A stretch of DNA of 64,000 nt from Eonycteris spelaea. Its lineage: Eukaryota > Chordata > Mammalia > Chiroptera > Pteropodidae. The notes under the pieces were generated by a model. That model ran no database searches and was not told where the DNA came from. It saw only the letters and a program-made list of their open reading frames with translations. A program made the translations under genes and the position numbers. Location of the stretch: NCBI GenBank assembly GCA_003508835.1, contig PUFA01000003.1, forward strand, positions 14,423,501 through 14,487,500. The letters run 5' to 3'. Below are positions 13,076 through 25,430 of this stretch, in pieces; the stretch's first letter is position 1; each line of letters starts with the position of its first letter.

Positions 13076-16000
13076 AATGGCAGGTGAGGAGGGCTACTGC
13101 ACAGGCATTTGGAAATTTTCGCCAAGTATTCTCGCCCTCTCCGTAGCCCCAGCCACTCTCATCTACCTTGCGCGATGGGAGCCAAGAGAGGGATGCCAGG
13201 TGGGTGTGCTCGTGGCTCAGTGTTGCTAGGACCTCCTTGTGCTTTAGCCCTGGATGAGCAAACCACATGCCTTCGGCCTCTGAGTGCGCCATATCAAAAG
13301 CCGCATGTGAGTTTTCGAGGTGCTTCAATGCATCCTGTAAAGAAAGCAAATGCTCATCACAATGGAGGGGGAAAAAATCCTAAATCCTTATTTCCCTTGA
13401 AGCTTCGAAGTTCTTGAAGTGCAAAGTAGAGTGAAGAACTCAATGTGTGTGCAGAGGGCTCTTCATGCTGTAAAAGCCAGCCTGAGAGGGGCGGTAGCAC
13501 TCATTAGGCAGGCTCAAAGAAGCCTCTTCTTCAAAAGGCAGGATGCTAGGTAGCAGCTGATGGGGCAGGCAGAGGTGTTTGTTTTAACCTGGCCTGGGTC
13601 CTGGGACTGCACTGTGGAGAAGGACGATTGCCTAGGTCAGAGAATGACCCTGCCCCAGGCATCTCTCTCTTCTTATTTTTCTCTCTTTGTTGAAATACAG
13701 ATTTACATCAGGAAGCAGCCTAGCTTCATAATGATGGAGACTGCCTCTGTGCAGATATAATCTCTGATTGATGGTGTGGGAGGGAAGGAAAAAGACAAAA
13801 GAGAATTTATGAATTCACTCTAAGATTCAAATCACGTCAGGGGCCTGCCGGCCTCCTTAGCATAAAATTGGGCAAGGTGGAGATTAGCACTGTGTGTGCT
13901 GATGTTTCACTGCTCCCAGTTTCTCGAAATCTTTATCTAACTTACAATCTACTGAACTTGCAACGAAGCCTACTATTCACCTTCTACATAGGCAACAACA
14001 CGACATGGAGATCCTTGGTTTCAATTGTTGTGTTTTGTTTTCTCTTTAATCCCTGCCTCTACCCTAGGGCACTAGCAAAATTGAATTATTGGTTCGCTCC
14101 TTTTAAAAATTTTTTATCTAAATTGCTTCCCAGTGGGGTGCTCAGAATTTATTTAGTTTACTATTTGCCTTGGTAACTTAAAAAATTAACGCACATGGAA
14201 TAAAAACAAGGATTTGTAAGATCTCGCTCGTCAGTCACCTAAAGCAATTACTCAAAAGATAATCGATTTAACATCAATATATTTTTTTTGTGCCAATATC
14301 CATCTGCCACTCTTCTGGGACACTTCATGAATATAAGAAAATAAAAGTCGTATTCCATGCTGATTAATGCAGGGTAAAAAAGCAAACTCCTGAAACAATG
14401 GCAAAGAAAGCAGGATGCTAAATAAAAAAGTACCAACAGACATAGCAATTTACCTTACACATTCTAGGTGTTCTACACATGTGTTGAATAAATAAAGCTT
14501 ATATTTTCTGTATAGTAATACTGACCTGTAAAAACATTATGCCATTTCATAATGCTGATCACCTTATCAATATAACATGCGAATCATGTTCAAATGAAAT
14601 TTAAAAAGAGCAAGGTTTTTTTTTACTTTTGAGGTGAGATCATTTGCAAGACTAAGAAAAACATCAATAAACCACAGAAAGATTCTAAGTCATGGCAGAA
14701 CTATTTAAATCAGTTTAAGAAAAGCCTGTATTTTAAAAGGGTGCCTTCTATAGAAAATGTGAATCCATAGTGTCTGTGCATAGTACTGAAAAACACTTTC
14801 AGTAACCCTAAAGTCGAATGGGGATGCAAATACTAAAATGCATATCATCAAATATTGATATCATATTGAAGGACTTTATATGCATCAAGTACTACTAGAG
14901 ACAAAATAGTATGTTGTATAATTTTACCTTCAGAATTTTTTCCTCTTTCTTCATATAATTCTTAATTGTTTTAGTTTAATTATAAATAGTTAAATCCCAA
15001 AAGAAGGTGTTTGTTTGTTTGTTTAATCAGAGGATTATTGTGCAGGGAGAAGTTAACCCTACTGCAGAGGATCCCAACAGTAGCATATTCAAGCAGTAAA
15101 TGCAAAACTACAGGGTGAGACTCTTTCCAGCTATGCGAGGGGAACAGAGAAGCAAATAAATTTGACATTGGAACTAAGGCTGAGAGGAAATAATAATTTC
15201 ACTGAACCTACAAGTTGCCTATTAAATTCTAGATTGTCATTCCAATTTCAAGGCTGTTTGGAGACACTTGGAATCTATGATTGGTTCTTGTCAAAGACAA
15301 AAACCAAACAAAGAAGGAAATTACTTTTATTCAGGCTATTACTATAGAGAAAATACCCCAGATCTGAAGATCAGAATTTCTCAGCAGGATGATTTCATCT
15401 CAGGCTTTTACAGAGAGAAGTAGACCAGTTATAGGTAGAGAGATTTTACAGTTGTGATTGTTTTTATAATTAGGGGCATTCTCAGCCTATCATCTGAACA
15501 GGAAATATTTCTCTCTGTGTCTGGCTAATCTGGGGAAGAAAAACTGTTCTATTAATTATTTAAGAAACAAAGAATGGAAATTTGACGTGTCTGTATATAG
15601 TCTTGTCATAAGTAAAAAGGGGTTCATTAGCAAGTTTTATTTAAGTTGTAGGGAGAAAGGTGGTTCTTTATAGTAAACCATTTTTCTGGATCACAAAAAA
15701 TGGGGGTTTTCTTAACCATCCTTGTTTTCCAGGAATATAGGGCTCAGATAAAGTTCAGCATTGTCATTTTCAGTCTAGAACTAGAACTAAACTCTTTTGC
15801 CTCTTGAGAGTTTACTTACTAGAAAACCTGACTTACTTATGCAGTTGTTCATTTTTTGTTGAATCATCCATTGAGGGCTTCAAATTCCTGCAGAAGGTAA
15901 TTTTCAGAAAAAGGTAAAATGATGACTCTCCTACAGACATGAAAATAAAGCACATTAATAATTTTATTCTACTCATTAATCGAAGAGGGAGTCAATGTCA

Positions 16001-16364
16001 TAACCAATTCAAAAGAAAATTCAAAGACTATTATTTATATTTTTCTATCAGGAATATTGATATGAACATGTAAGTTAAGACAAAACTGGTTTTGCCAAAG
16101 ATGTTGGAGGGAAGTCATTTTGGATTTGTCTGTAGGAATTATTTTGCATTGCTATTAGTTGCCTACAATTTATGAAATGATAAAATAGCTCAGAGCCTAT
16201 GAAAGACTATGAACCATATAACCTTGAGGAGTGTCACTGGGAAATGCATAGTTCTTCCTTGAAGCACAATTTTTTTCCACCTTGCCCTTCTGGCGAAGCC
16301 TGAACTTTTTAAAGTGTTCTTTAACCAGGTCTTGGTGACTCTTTCATTGTCTTTCCTCTCAGTT
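13076..16364. other. Intergenic stretch, no supported gene
   Basis: The patch at 13080-13420 has more CpG than its surroundings and open frames on both strands (109 codons minus, 102 codons plus). Neither resembles a known protein, and no splice or polyadenylation context supports them. The remainder is AT-rich and unremarkable. Confidence 0.35.
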
Positions 16365-16782
16365 ATGAGTTGAATTGTGTCCTCTCAAAATCCTTATGTT
16401 AAAGAATGTGAGCTTATTTGGAAATAGGCTCATTGCAAATGTAATTAGTTAAGATGAGCTCATACTGAAGTAGGGCTCACCCTACTTCAATATGACTGGT
16501 GTTCTTAAAAGAAAAATTTGGACACTAACATGCACGCAGGGAGAAGGTCATGTGAAAAATCAGGGAGAAGATTCTATAAACCAAGAAATATGAAAGACTG
16601 CCAGCAAACCATGAAGAGAGACATGAAATAGATTCTCCCTCACAGTCCCCAAAAAGAGCCAACCCTGCAGATATGTCAGTCTTGGACTTGTAGCCTCCAG
16701 AAGTATGAGAATAAATTTCTGTCATTTATGCCACCCAAGTTATGGTACTTTCTTATAAAAGACCTGGCAAACTAACATACTC
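16365..16782 (+). mobile_element. MaLR (MLT1/MST-type) solo LTR
   Basis: The layout is that of an ERVL-MaLR LTR: 'tgagttgaattgtgtcctctcaaaat' near the start, 'ggacactaacatgcac', 'cagcaaaccatgaagagag', 'cttggacttgtagcctccagaagt' and 'gagaataaatttctgtcatttatgccaccca' carrying the AATAAA signal near the end. It is non-coding. Confidence 0.75.
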
Positions 16783-16829
16783 CATTCCTACTGTTCTATG
16801 CTTCTTTCAATTCATCCTCTTTTGAGGAA

Positions 16830-17045
16830 ACCCAGGTTCTTTCCTCTTCCTGGAACACTTTTCATTCTTCTTTCCATTCATATTTCTCCTCAGTCTCCTG
16901 ACCAACTTCTACTCATTCTTCAGATCTCTGTTTTATCCTTTCTTCCTCTGCAAAGATTTCCTTGTCTCAACAGCATCCCACAACTGTAAAGAACCACTCT
17001 AATGTGTTCCCATGGAACACTATATCACTTTTCATGCTATCATAA
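16830..17045 (+). repeat. L2 LINE 3' fragment
   Basis: 'cctggaacacttttcattct', 'accaacttctactcattcttcagatctc' and 'gatttccttgtctcaacagcatcc' follow the L2 3' consensus ('tggaatgcccttcctcct', 'aactcctactcatccttcaagacc'). Confidence 0.65.
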
Positions 17046-17700
17046 CTAATTATAGTTAATTCTGGTTATTTGCAGTAGTTCTAGTCTATAAAGTAGCCAT
17101 GAACACTGAACTAATGAATACCGAACCATTCCCCTTAGGGAAAACACAGGGTTAAGTTCCTGTGAGCCTCTGGTCCCAACATTTTCATCAATCAACATAT
17201 AATCTAGTTTTATGTGTGTTTCTGTTTAAAAACACCTGTTTAATATACATCATGGATTCATTGACATTGAATTCATAGCTAACTGCTCTATACTTAGCCT
17301 GAATGAAGCTTACCTGACACACATAATTTCTCTGAAAGGCACATCACAACCTTCTTACACTGAAAAACAGTAGATAGCACTTCAGCACTACATTTGGGGG
17401 CCATTATAAATGGTGAAGTCACCAATAAAAAGCACAAACATGCAAAATAACATGACACTAAATAGATTACAAAGAGGACACTTATTTATAGTATGAGAGC
17501 TGAAACAAGGCAGAACATTGCCTTGTTCAGCCTCAGCCAGGAAATGTGTATTGTACATGGAAGACTCGATTTTTTTTTCCCCACTCTGCACATGTCTGCA
17601 AATGACCATGAAAGCACTATATTAATTTTGGGGTTACAGAAAAATTTTAGTGAGAGTAGGTAAATTTGTAAATATAGAATCCAATAATAATGATTATTTT
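17046..17700 (-). mobile_element. Tigger-family non-autonomous element, copy A
   Basis: The reverse complement matches copy B (18880-19580) along its length: 'gttttatgtgtgtttctgtttaaaaacacc', 'gattcattgacattgaattcatag', 'gcactacatttgggggccat' and 'gccttgttcagcctcagcc'. The stretch at about 17240-17405 is the mirror of a short transposase N-terminal reading frame, now broken by an in-frame stop and indels. Confidence 0.75.
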
Positions 17701-17729
17701 ACTTTATTTTTTAGTTTTATGCCTTACCT

Positions 17730-17865
17730 AAGAAATTGTAATTCAGAGAGAGCAGAGACTATACCTACCTATGTCTATTTTTTTCTCCTATTTTCTCTAC
17801 TATGCCTGGCACATGGCAGATATGAAATAAATATTTGTTAAAAGAATAAATGAGTGACAGGTGCC
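17730..17865 (+). repeat. L2 3' tail
   Basis: 'agagactatacctacctatgtc...tgcctggcacatggcagatatgaaataaatatttgttaaaagaataaatgagtg' is the usual L2 end. It may be the continuation of 16830-17045, split by the Tigger insertion at 17046-17700. Confidence 0.7.
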
Positions 17866-17999
17866 ATAATAAAATACAGAGATGAATTAATTTTGGCTCT
17901 TGACTACTTATATGAGACAACAAATGTACATATATGTGCATGCCAATAAGTGTAGGGCTTTCAAAGGTATCTAAGAGTTTGGAAAATTTGTGCCTGAAT

Positions 18000-18620
18000 A
18001 TCAAAGAGAGCTAAATATAATAAAGCTGGTTCTTGAAGTAAGAGGGATAATAAAGAAAGAAGACATTATTTAAGGAGAAGATTAGCATAAACAACAGATA
18101 TGTAAGGAAACCTGGGTTGCACAGAAGACTGTAGCTGGCTAGAGCCTAAGGAAAAGTTTCCTCCTTGAGAAGCAATGGAAGACCACATACCCAAAGGAGG
18201 CTGAAATAAGGATCTGGAATATAAAGCAGTCTCGGTTAGGAGACCTGATTTTTGTTCTATCAGATGTGATAAGCCATTGAAGGATTTTGAGTAGAGGAAG
18301 GACAAACATATGTAATAAAATATAGGCATGATGGAAAGAATGGAATGGACTCTTACAGGACTTATTAGAAATCCTAATAGAAAGATTTTGTTATTAATAA
18401 ATCTGGAGAAGATGCTCCATAGTATAAAGGCAGCCTTAAAGAATTGCAAACAGATTTGGGAAAGAAATGGAGAAGGGGAGAAGCAGAGAGCAGCCAAAGC
18501 AGATCATAGCTTCCTAGGAAGCCCTAACCATAAGTTTAATTTGGTGCCTGTTAGTATAACAGAGGTTCATCTTCTCTTTGAAGTCTTCTGGTACACTGTA
18601 CTCCAGTTCCAACTCTATAA
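18000..18620. repeat. Ancient interspersed repeat, family not assigned
   Basis: 'gataagccattgaaggattttgagtagaggaaggac' and the following lines resemble a long mammalian repeat ('gagccattggagggttttgagcagagg') that I cannot name. Frames of 143 codons (minus) and 107 codons (plus) lie inside it and have no family resemblance. Confidence 0.4.
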
Positions 18621-18879
18621 TTATCAGCATGATCTCAGCAATTTACTTTAATCTCTACAGAACTCGATTTCTGTGTCTCTAGGTGAAGAGTAATGGATGG
18701 TGCAGATTAGTACTACTCAAGACTGTCTTAGCCTCACTCATTAGAAATAAAGACTCTCAGGCCCCACTGCCCCTATCTACTGAATTAGAATCTGAGTTTT
18801 AGTAAGGTCCCCTGGTGAATCACATGCATACTGGTTTAGAGAAGCTCAAGCTCTTTTTTCTCTTTTGAAAATAAATACA

Positions 18880-19580
18880 TTCAATTCTCGTTATACATGG
18901 ATTCTGTATTTGTGAATTTGCCTGCTCACAATTTATTTGTAACCCCCAAATCAATACAGCCATCACTAGCATGAACAGAGCAGTGAAAAATTGAGGTCAT
19001 TAGATGTGCATGTTCCCAGCTGAGGTCAAACAAGGCAACACTATCTTTTTTGTTTTATTTCTGATACAGTAAATGAGTATCTTTTTTGTAGTTCATTTAG
19101 TGCCATGCTGTGGTTTGTTTCTTTGTTTTTGTTTTTTGTTTTTTGATTTTTGTTTTTTTTTTTTTTTGTAATTTCTGTGTGTGTGTGTGTGTGTGTTTTT
19201 ATTTGGCCATTTCACTGTTTTAAATGGTCCCCAAGGACAGTGATGAAACACTGTCTGGTGTTCCTAAATGCAATAAGAATATGATGTACCTCTTGGAGAA
19301 AATACCTGTGTTTGGTAAGCTTCATTTGGGCATGAGTGATAGTGCTACTGGCCATAAGTTTAGTGTTAACAAATCAACAATATATATTAAATAAGGTGTC
19401 TTTAAACAGAAGCATACATAAAACAAGGCTATATATTCATTGTTTGATGAAGTGTTGTGACCAGAGGCTAGCAGGAACATAACCCTTTATTTCCATTAAG
19501 AACAATATTTTAATATTCACTAATTTAGTGCACTGTGACCTTATAGAACCTAACTACCATGAATAACAATAATCGACTAT
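18880..19580 (+). mobile_element. Tigger-family element, copy B, with fossil helix-turn-helix frame
   Basis: It starts 'tcaattctcgttatacatgg' and ends 'aacaataatcgactat', a recognisable pair of inverted ends. A small frame at 19224-19394 (56 codons) begins MVPK, and contains LLEKI..F.KL..GMS and VNKSTIYIK. In Tigger/pogo transposases and CENP-B this is the N-terminal DNA-binding helix-turn-helix; the frame stops right after it, so no catalytic DDE domain is present. A T-rich and (GT)n tract has expanded at about 19117-19196. It is opposite in orientation to copy A, about 1.2 kb upstream. Confidence 0.8.
19117..19196. repeat. T-rich tract and (GT)n microsatellite
   Basis: Runs of T broken by single G residues (to about 19169) are followed by 'ctgtgtgtgtgtgtgtgtgtgt' (about 19173-19195), inside Tigger copy B. 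Confidence 0.9.
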
Positions 19581-19754
19581 ACCACTTACTGATGAAGATA
19601 AAGGCAAAATCTGAAGAGAATAAGAGAAAGGATATTCAGAACTGATATTTTCAAACAAACATTGAGAGACAAATAGAAAATAATAATTTCATGAAATAAA
19701 ACTCAACCCCAATTTTAAATAGTCCATAAGATTCTGGAAATCCTCTGTTCTTAA

Positions 19755-20237
19755 CTGTTGTGAAGAGCCCTGGCATAGAACAGCACTTCCATGCTGCTTT
19801 GTCTTTATTGGTTCGAAAATTCTGGAGCTTCTTGGGTGAAATCTGAACCTGGCCCCCATATGTGGAAGGCAAGGAGAGATGAAAGAAAGACAAAGGCCAC
19901 TCCAGATTGGTAGCTGGCAGTTTTAATAAGCAAGGGGACATTGCCTATGAATCTTGTCTTGAGCGACCAAAAGATGAGTATCATCACACCTGCCTATCAG
20001 AATCTTCAAAGTTTATATAGAGGCTTTAACTGAGTTCAGTCACATATACAACCCAGCTGGTCACAACAATGCCTTGCTATCTCAAGGTTGCATCCTTGAA
20101 ACTGGCTCCAGCTATGGAAATGGTGAATTAGACATACATTCCAAGGACAGGGGAGGGATGAGGAGCCTCCAATTTCCCAGGTTCCACTCTTGAGTCATCT
20201 GGCTATAGCATCCTCTCAAGGACCTCCTCTCACAGTC
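19755..20237 (-). mobile_element. Probable solo LTR of an endogenous retrovirus
   Basis: Read on the minus strand, the segment starts TGTGAGAGGAGG, has a TATA-like 'cctctatataaactttg', then an AATAAA inside 'cgaaccaataaagac', and ends near 'gggctcttca'. A promoter followed by a polyadenylation signal in one about 480-bp unit with TG...CA ends fits a retroviral LTR. No internal retroviral genes adjoin it and I could not find a matching 4-6 bp target duplication. Family unknown. Non-coding. Confidence 0.55.
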
Positions 20238-20239
20238 TT

Positions 20240-21455
20240 TAAGACAGAAAAATAAACAAAGTTTCATCTGCGTGTTTTTTTAGACTTAGTTTCTCTTAGA
20301 AGACAGAAGCTTCAGTGTTTCATTTTTCATATTCTCTCATTTGAGTCCCCTTATGAAATTCCTCCTCCAGCCTGACAGGCATCCCTCTCTTTCCAGAAGG
20401 AATATTAACTTTCAGAATTCTTAAACAAATACACAGTTTAAATTCAAGTAGACTCTCAAGTAAACAATTATTTTTGTCCCCCTTCTTCCTCATTCCCGGG
20501 ATTCTTTTAGTGTTTACATAAGCTTTTTGTTCCGTTCATCCTTAAAACATATATTCCTACAACACAGTGAGGGGCTTCCTTTTAGGGTCTTTGTCATTTT
20601 TCCCCTGTGCTTTTACAGAATCTGGGGAGGTGGTAAAGTGATTTAGAATGATTTAGGGGATAGCAAGGAATTACTTGTGTCACTAATTATTGCCTATGGA
20701 CACAGATTCTGATTGCTCCTCTACCTTCTTTCTCAGAGAAGCAAATCTGAGTGTCAGGTCAATAACCTTTCTGTGATTAAGTATTCATGCACAAACACAA
20801 ATGCACACAGGCAAGGCAATAAGAATTGCCAAAAATAACAGCAGCATCTCTGTCCTGCAGGGCATGTAGAAGCACAAGTAAAGAGTGAACACTGTGCAAA
20901 ACTGCAGATCAAACCTAATGTGGGCTGAAGATGGATTTTCTAACAACGTGAGTTCTCAGAAATGTCTAAAGCCATTATCTTTCCTCCCCCCCCCCTATTT
21001 ATAGAACAAATGAAATAAAGCTCTTTGTGGCCTTTGTTCTTATAGGACAGATTGCATGATGACATAGGGAACACACTGAGGAATGCCAGGGGTGGCACCA
21101 TGTAGAAGGGGTTACTACCATTTTCTCCTTGGTGAGATTGGAGAGAACGATGTCTAAAACAATGCTTGGTGAAGTTTGTGGCACATTTTAAGCGCTCAGT
21201 AAGTAATTGCTAAATAAATGGATGACTTACAAAGATGCTCCGTGGGCCCAAATCTCCTCTTTTGATGGAGTCCATCTGTAAGGGGTCAAAATGTTTACCT
21301 GAGAATATAATTTATAAAGAGAAAGAGGAATCAATGGCAGTGCTAAGTAACACCAAGGATGCTAAAAATACTACCATGAATAATTTATTTTCTGTTGCAA
21401 AAAATTCAGAAATTGCTCTGGACTATTCCATCATAGTTTGGTAAAAATGTCATAC
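20240..21455. other. Intergenic stretch, nothing firm
   Basis: A C-run at 20986-20995 and an L2/MIR-like tail at about 21175-21225 ('taagcgctcagtaagtaattgctaaataaatgg') are the only recognisable pieces. Confidence 0.4.
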
Positions 21456-21650
21456 CTTTTGAAGTCAGACACACCTGGCTCTGCCATGTATTACCTATTA
21501 AATACAAATCACCTAACCTACTTTACAGTTACTTTTCTGTAAAATACAGTAACAGCACCTAATTCACTAATTTGTTGAAAAAATTAAATAAAATAATATG
21601 TTTAAAATCATCCAATGTGTTATCTGACAGATAGTAGTTTTTCAAGTGCT
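21455..21650 (+). repeat. MIR SINE
   Basis: 'tttgaagtcagacacacctggctctgccatgtattacc...cttttctgtaaaata...gcacctaattcac' follows the MIR consensus order in the forward sense. Confidence 0.7.
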
Positions 21651-21797
21651 AGTCTAACTCTGCTTTTCTTATTGAACATCTGCCCTGTGCCAAAAACTAA
21701 AGTAGGTTGTAGTGGTGAATATAACTGACACAATAGAACCCTTCCTTTGCAGACCTTGTAGTCTAGTTGGGAAGCAGACAGTAACCAAATTACTGGT

Positions 21798-22270
21798 GTC
21801 CCCCATATCTGAAAGTAGAGTGTTTCTATGAAAACTTTCATTAGCCCAAACGGTGTAAAACGAAAAAGCAATTACTTTAATTTATATGGAAAATATTTTG
21901 AGCATTCCCAGATCCAAAATTCAACACATGCACAATGGCTTAATTTCATTGCCACAATCAAAACGTTTAATTATATCCAGTTTTACACTAACCGTTAACA
22001 CCCTTATTAGGCTTTTCTGATATCTTAGGCTTTTCTGATTTCTTGGAACACATCTTGCTATATCTTAGGACACATCTTGCTACCAAATGCACAAAATAAA
22101 TCGAAATAAAGCACAGATGCTCACAGACACAGTTCAAAGTGATAGCAGCTTGATGCTGATCTGCTGAGTGTAGTGCCTGGGAAAGGGGCTTGGCGGGGGC
22201 CACTCTGCTGCCCTGGGTGCTGCTTCCCCTGTAACAGGTCACTGCAAAACAAACGCTGAACACTTTTTTC
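21798..22270. mobile_element. Tigger-like DNA transposon remnant
   Basis: 'gtgtcccccatatctgaaagtagagtgtttctatgaaaactttcattagcc' is the characteristic end of a mammalian Tigger-type element. The later part ('accaaatgcacaaaataaatcgaaataaagcac', 'gggaaaggggcttggcgggggcc') is its internal region. The 94-codon minus frame at 21988-22272 is by-product sequence. Confidence 0.65.
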
Positions 22271-22271
22271 A

Positions 22272-22605
22272 CTTTTTTTTTCCAATTACGTTAACATTCA
22301 ATATTGTTCAAGTAGTTCAGGTATAGCGGTTAGACATTTATATAATTTACGAAGCAATCCCACTGATTAGTCTAATACCTACCTAGAGCTATGCATAGTT
22401 ATTACAATATTGTTGACTATACTCCCTATGCTGTACTTCACATCCCTGTGGCTATTTTAAAACTACCAATTTGTACTTCTTAATCCCTTCACCCTTTTCA
22501 CCCAGTCCCCCAGCCCCCTTCAATCTGGAAACCATCAGTTTCTTTGTATCTGTGAGTCTGTTAAAGTTTGGTTTCTTTGTTATTTGCCTTTGTGTTTCTT
22601 TCAGT
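22272..22605 (-). mobile_element. L1 3' end (lineage-specific, bat-like)
   Basis: The reverse complement gives an L1 3' UTR: poly(A) side at 22272-22281, then 'acattcaatattgttcaagtag', 'tagttattacaatattgttgactat', 'cttcacatccctgtggctatt', 'taatcccttcaccc' and 'gaaaccatcagtttctttgtatctgtgagtctg'. The same family gives the cleaner copy at 60805-61186. It is 5'-truncated. Confidence 0.75.
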
Positions 22606-22619
22606 TAGCAAAAACAGGT

Positions 22620-24700
22620 GCTAATTTAGGCTTTGCTTAAAAGTGAGCTGGCGATTCAAACTTTCAAAAAGCAGGGGATGCAAGTATTGTAATAGAAACT
22701 CTTGGAAAATACTGTGAAAGAAGAACACAAAGAGGGATGGAGTTTTGAATGAGATGGCTTTAACTAGTGTTGGGGAGGAAGGTGAGGTCAGAGGAGGAAA
22801 TAAATCTTAGGCTTGAAATGTAAAAATCTAATAGAAGTTCCTTTGAATAGGGTCAGGGAGAAATATGGAAAGTCTCCCAGGGTCCAGTAAAGTTTGGTAA
22901 TATACAGAGTTAATGGGGACTTAGGGTTTTAAAAATCTTCTAATATTTTGACTTAAGACAATATAAGAAAAATAGAAATAATAGAAATGTTACATAATAG
23001 AAATGTTACAAAGGAGCACGTGTAAGATTTACTTTAATATTTAATATTATTCAGTACATCATACTTTTGATCTTTTCCCTTTTGTAGATGATAGAAATTA
23101 CCTTTTTGAATGGAACCACGAGGCCTGTGGATTCGTGCTCCAGGATCAATAATAGATATTCTCAAGCCTATTGTTTTCCTCATTGTCACCTGACAAATGG
23201 CCAAGAGCCTTGGCTTATAAGGTAGAATTTTTCAAGTTTCCTTACACTGTTGTCTGTTCTATCACATGATTAGGTTCTAAAGCTCCTGGAGTTATTAGAA
23301 AATTTTTTCATGGCAATATTTTAATTGGATAAAAAGGAATTATTATTTAATATCACAATATTCACTCTGAGTGAATATTTTATACCAAACTAAAGAGAAT
23401 AAATTGGGTGACAGAAACTTGACAAAATCAAACCCAATTATCAGTACATGAGTCCTGGGCAACTTGCAGGAATGGACCATTATCAACAAATTCTCAACAT
23501 CATTAAAATCTGTTTTTTGAATAATTAAACATGAAATTGAAACAAGATAGCAAAAGAAACACAAAATCAAAATTGCAACTCTGAGAATGAATTAAGTATG
23601 GAACCAAATAGTCAATGAAGTAGCTAGCCTACCACATTAAGAAAACTCCTATGTGTACAAGTTATTTTTCTATAGATAGGAAGTGGTCTGTGGAACCTTA
23701 AGCTCTTACAATGCAAATTATGTTCTATAATTATAAGTGTGTATTATATTTCTGAGTTGTGAAAGATCATGTGGGGAAAAAATATTATTCCTTTCCTTTC
23801 ATGATGAAATGCCTAAGGCTTCCATTTTTCTCTATTGACATGGCCTTGCTAACTGGACTCTGTTACTCAGATCTACTAACTAACATCTTTCAGACTCATG
23901 GTTAGTCCATGAAAGGCACTGCCACTTTTGGTTTCTGGACTTCTATCATACTTCTATGACCTACTGAAATCATCTTCCTTACTGGCACATTAGTTTTTCT
24001 CACATCAATATGTTTAACAATTACATCCTAGACATCTAAGATTTTCCCGATAAATATTTAATGTCATTTTTGATGATTATCTTTAAAAATTTAACAACTT
24101 TATTCTGAATTCCGTGAATCAGTCTCTTAGAACTAAGTGCTGGTACTTCAATTTTACACCTTTATCTGTGTTGTTTGCGGTTACATTGGGGTCAGTTAGT
24201 ATTATTTTAATTGTTATGAGCTAATGAGAAAGGAACAGAGATAGACTTGAGACAAAAAATGCTTTGGTGGTCAAGTAAAGGCCAAATGTCATCATGGTAC
24301 TACTTATACTGATGAAGATTTCATAGTAATTTGGAAAGAAAATAGGCAAGAAAATTAAATTGCTATGTGGTATACAGTAGTTTAGACCTGCAGAATTTCA
24401 AAGAACCAGTCCTATAAGAGTAATCAATGCCATATTCATGTTGTAAGCAATAGAGTTATTTTTTAATTAAATCTATAATTTTTGGAAGGCTACTGGAATT
24501 TAAATTTGGCAAAATTCGAATTCTTTTGATTGTTCTCTGTTTAGCCTATAACTAGTGAGAACTGTTACAATTCTTTTTGAAACGAATTTCTTTGAGCTTG
24601 ATTTTAGGAACAGCTCAAGCTCGTGACAGCTGATTGTTTTTTATTTCGTTTTTTTTTTTTTTTTTTAAAGGTCCGGTTAAGACAGGAAGAATGTAGAAAA
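22620..24700. other. Sequence upstream of PIK3C3, nothing recognised
   Basis: AT-rich DNA with no gene signal. A poly-T run at about 24650-24666 lies directly upstream of the CpG-rich promoter. Distal regulatory elements could sit here but cannot be recognised from sequence alone. Confidence 0.4.
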
Positions 24701-24742
24701 CCTGGAAAGTAACCCGACCCGCTATTTCCGGAATCCTATTTT

Positions 24743-24788
24743 TTAAGCAAGATGGCGGGCGCTTGCACATGCGAATCCATTAAGCAAG

Positions 24789-24811
<23 letters not shown>
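24743..24811 (+). repeat. 37-bp-spaced tandem duplication of a YY1-NRF1 module
   Basis: TTAAGCAAGATGGCG starts at 24743 and again at 24780, and both copies run on to TTGCACATGCG (ends 24773 and 24811). The copies differ by a one-base length change and a few bases in the GC-rich centre. Confidence 0.9.
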
Positions 24812-25080
<269 letters not shown>

Positions 25081-25309
25081 TAAGAGAATCTGTGGACAGG
25101 GTTTGGGATTGCTGGGGTTTAGGGACAGGAAGGCAGGGGCCTGTGAATTGGGGAGAGATGGTTAGTCTCATGGCTGGTCTGGGGGTGGGCAGCCAGGAGG
25201 GCTGTGGCCAGGGAAGCGGAGGAAGATTGGAGCCCTGTAGGAGGGAGTTTGAGGACGTGGTCTCTCAAAAGGACAGCGGCAGGAATAAGCCCTTAAATCC
25301 CACGGTATT

Positions 25310-25430
25310 TTACGTTCTTCAAAGCATTTGGTTGTGCATAGCAACCTTTTGAGGGATTACTGTCCCATTTTACAGATGAAGTCAAGTCTCAGTAAAGTCG
25401 TCCTGCAGTTAATAATTGGGAGGTCTTTAA
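25310..25430 (-). repeat. MIR SINE fragment
   Basis: 'cccattttacagatgaagtcaagtctcagtaaagtcgtcc' follows the reverse MIR core ('ccccattttacagatgaggaaactgaggc'). It lies in PIK3C3 intron 1. Confidence 0.55.

Noticed and set aside
18070..18090. 'gagaagattagcat' as a U6 snRNA piece
   Set aside because: The match stops after about 14 bases; the rest of U6 is absent.
18066..18497. 143-codon minus-strand frame
   Set aside because: Lies in an ancient interspersed repeat; no domain, promoter or splice signals.
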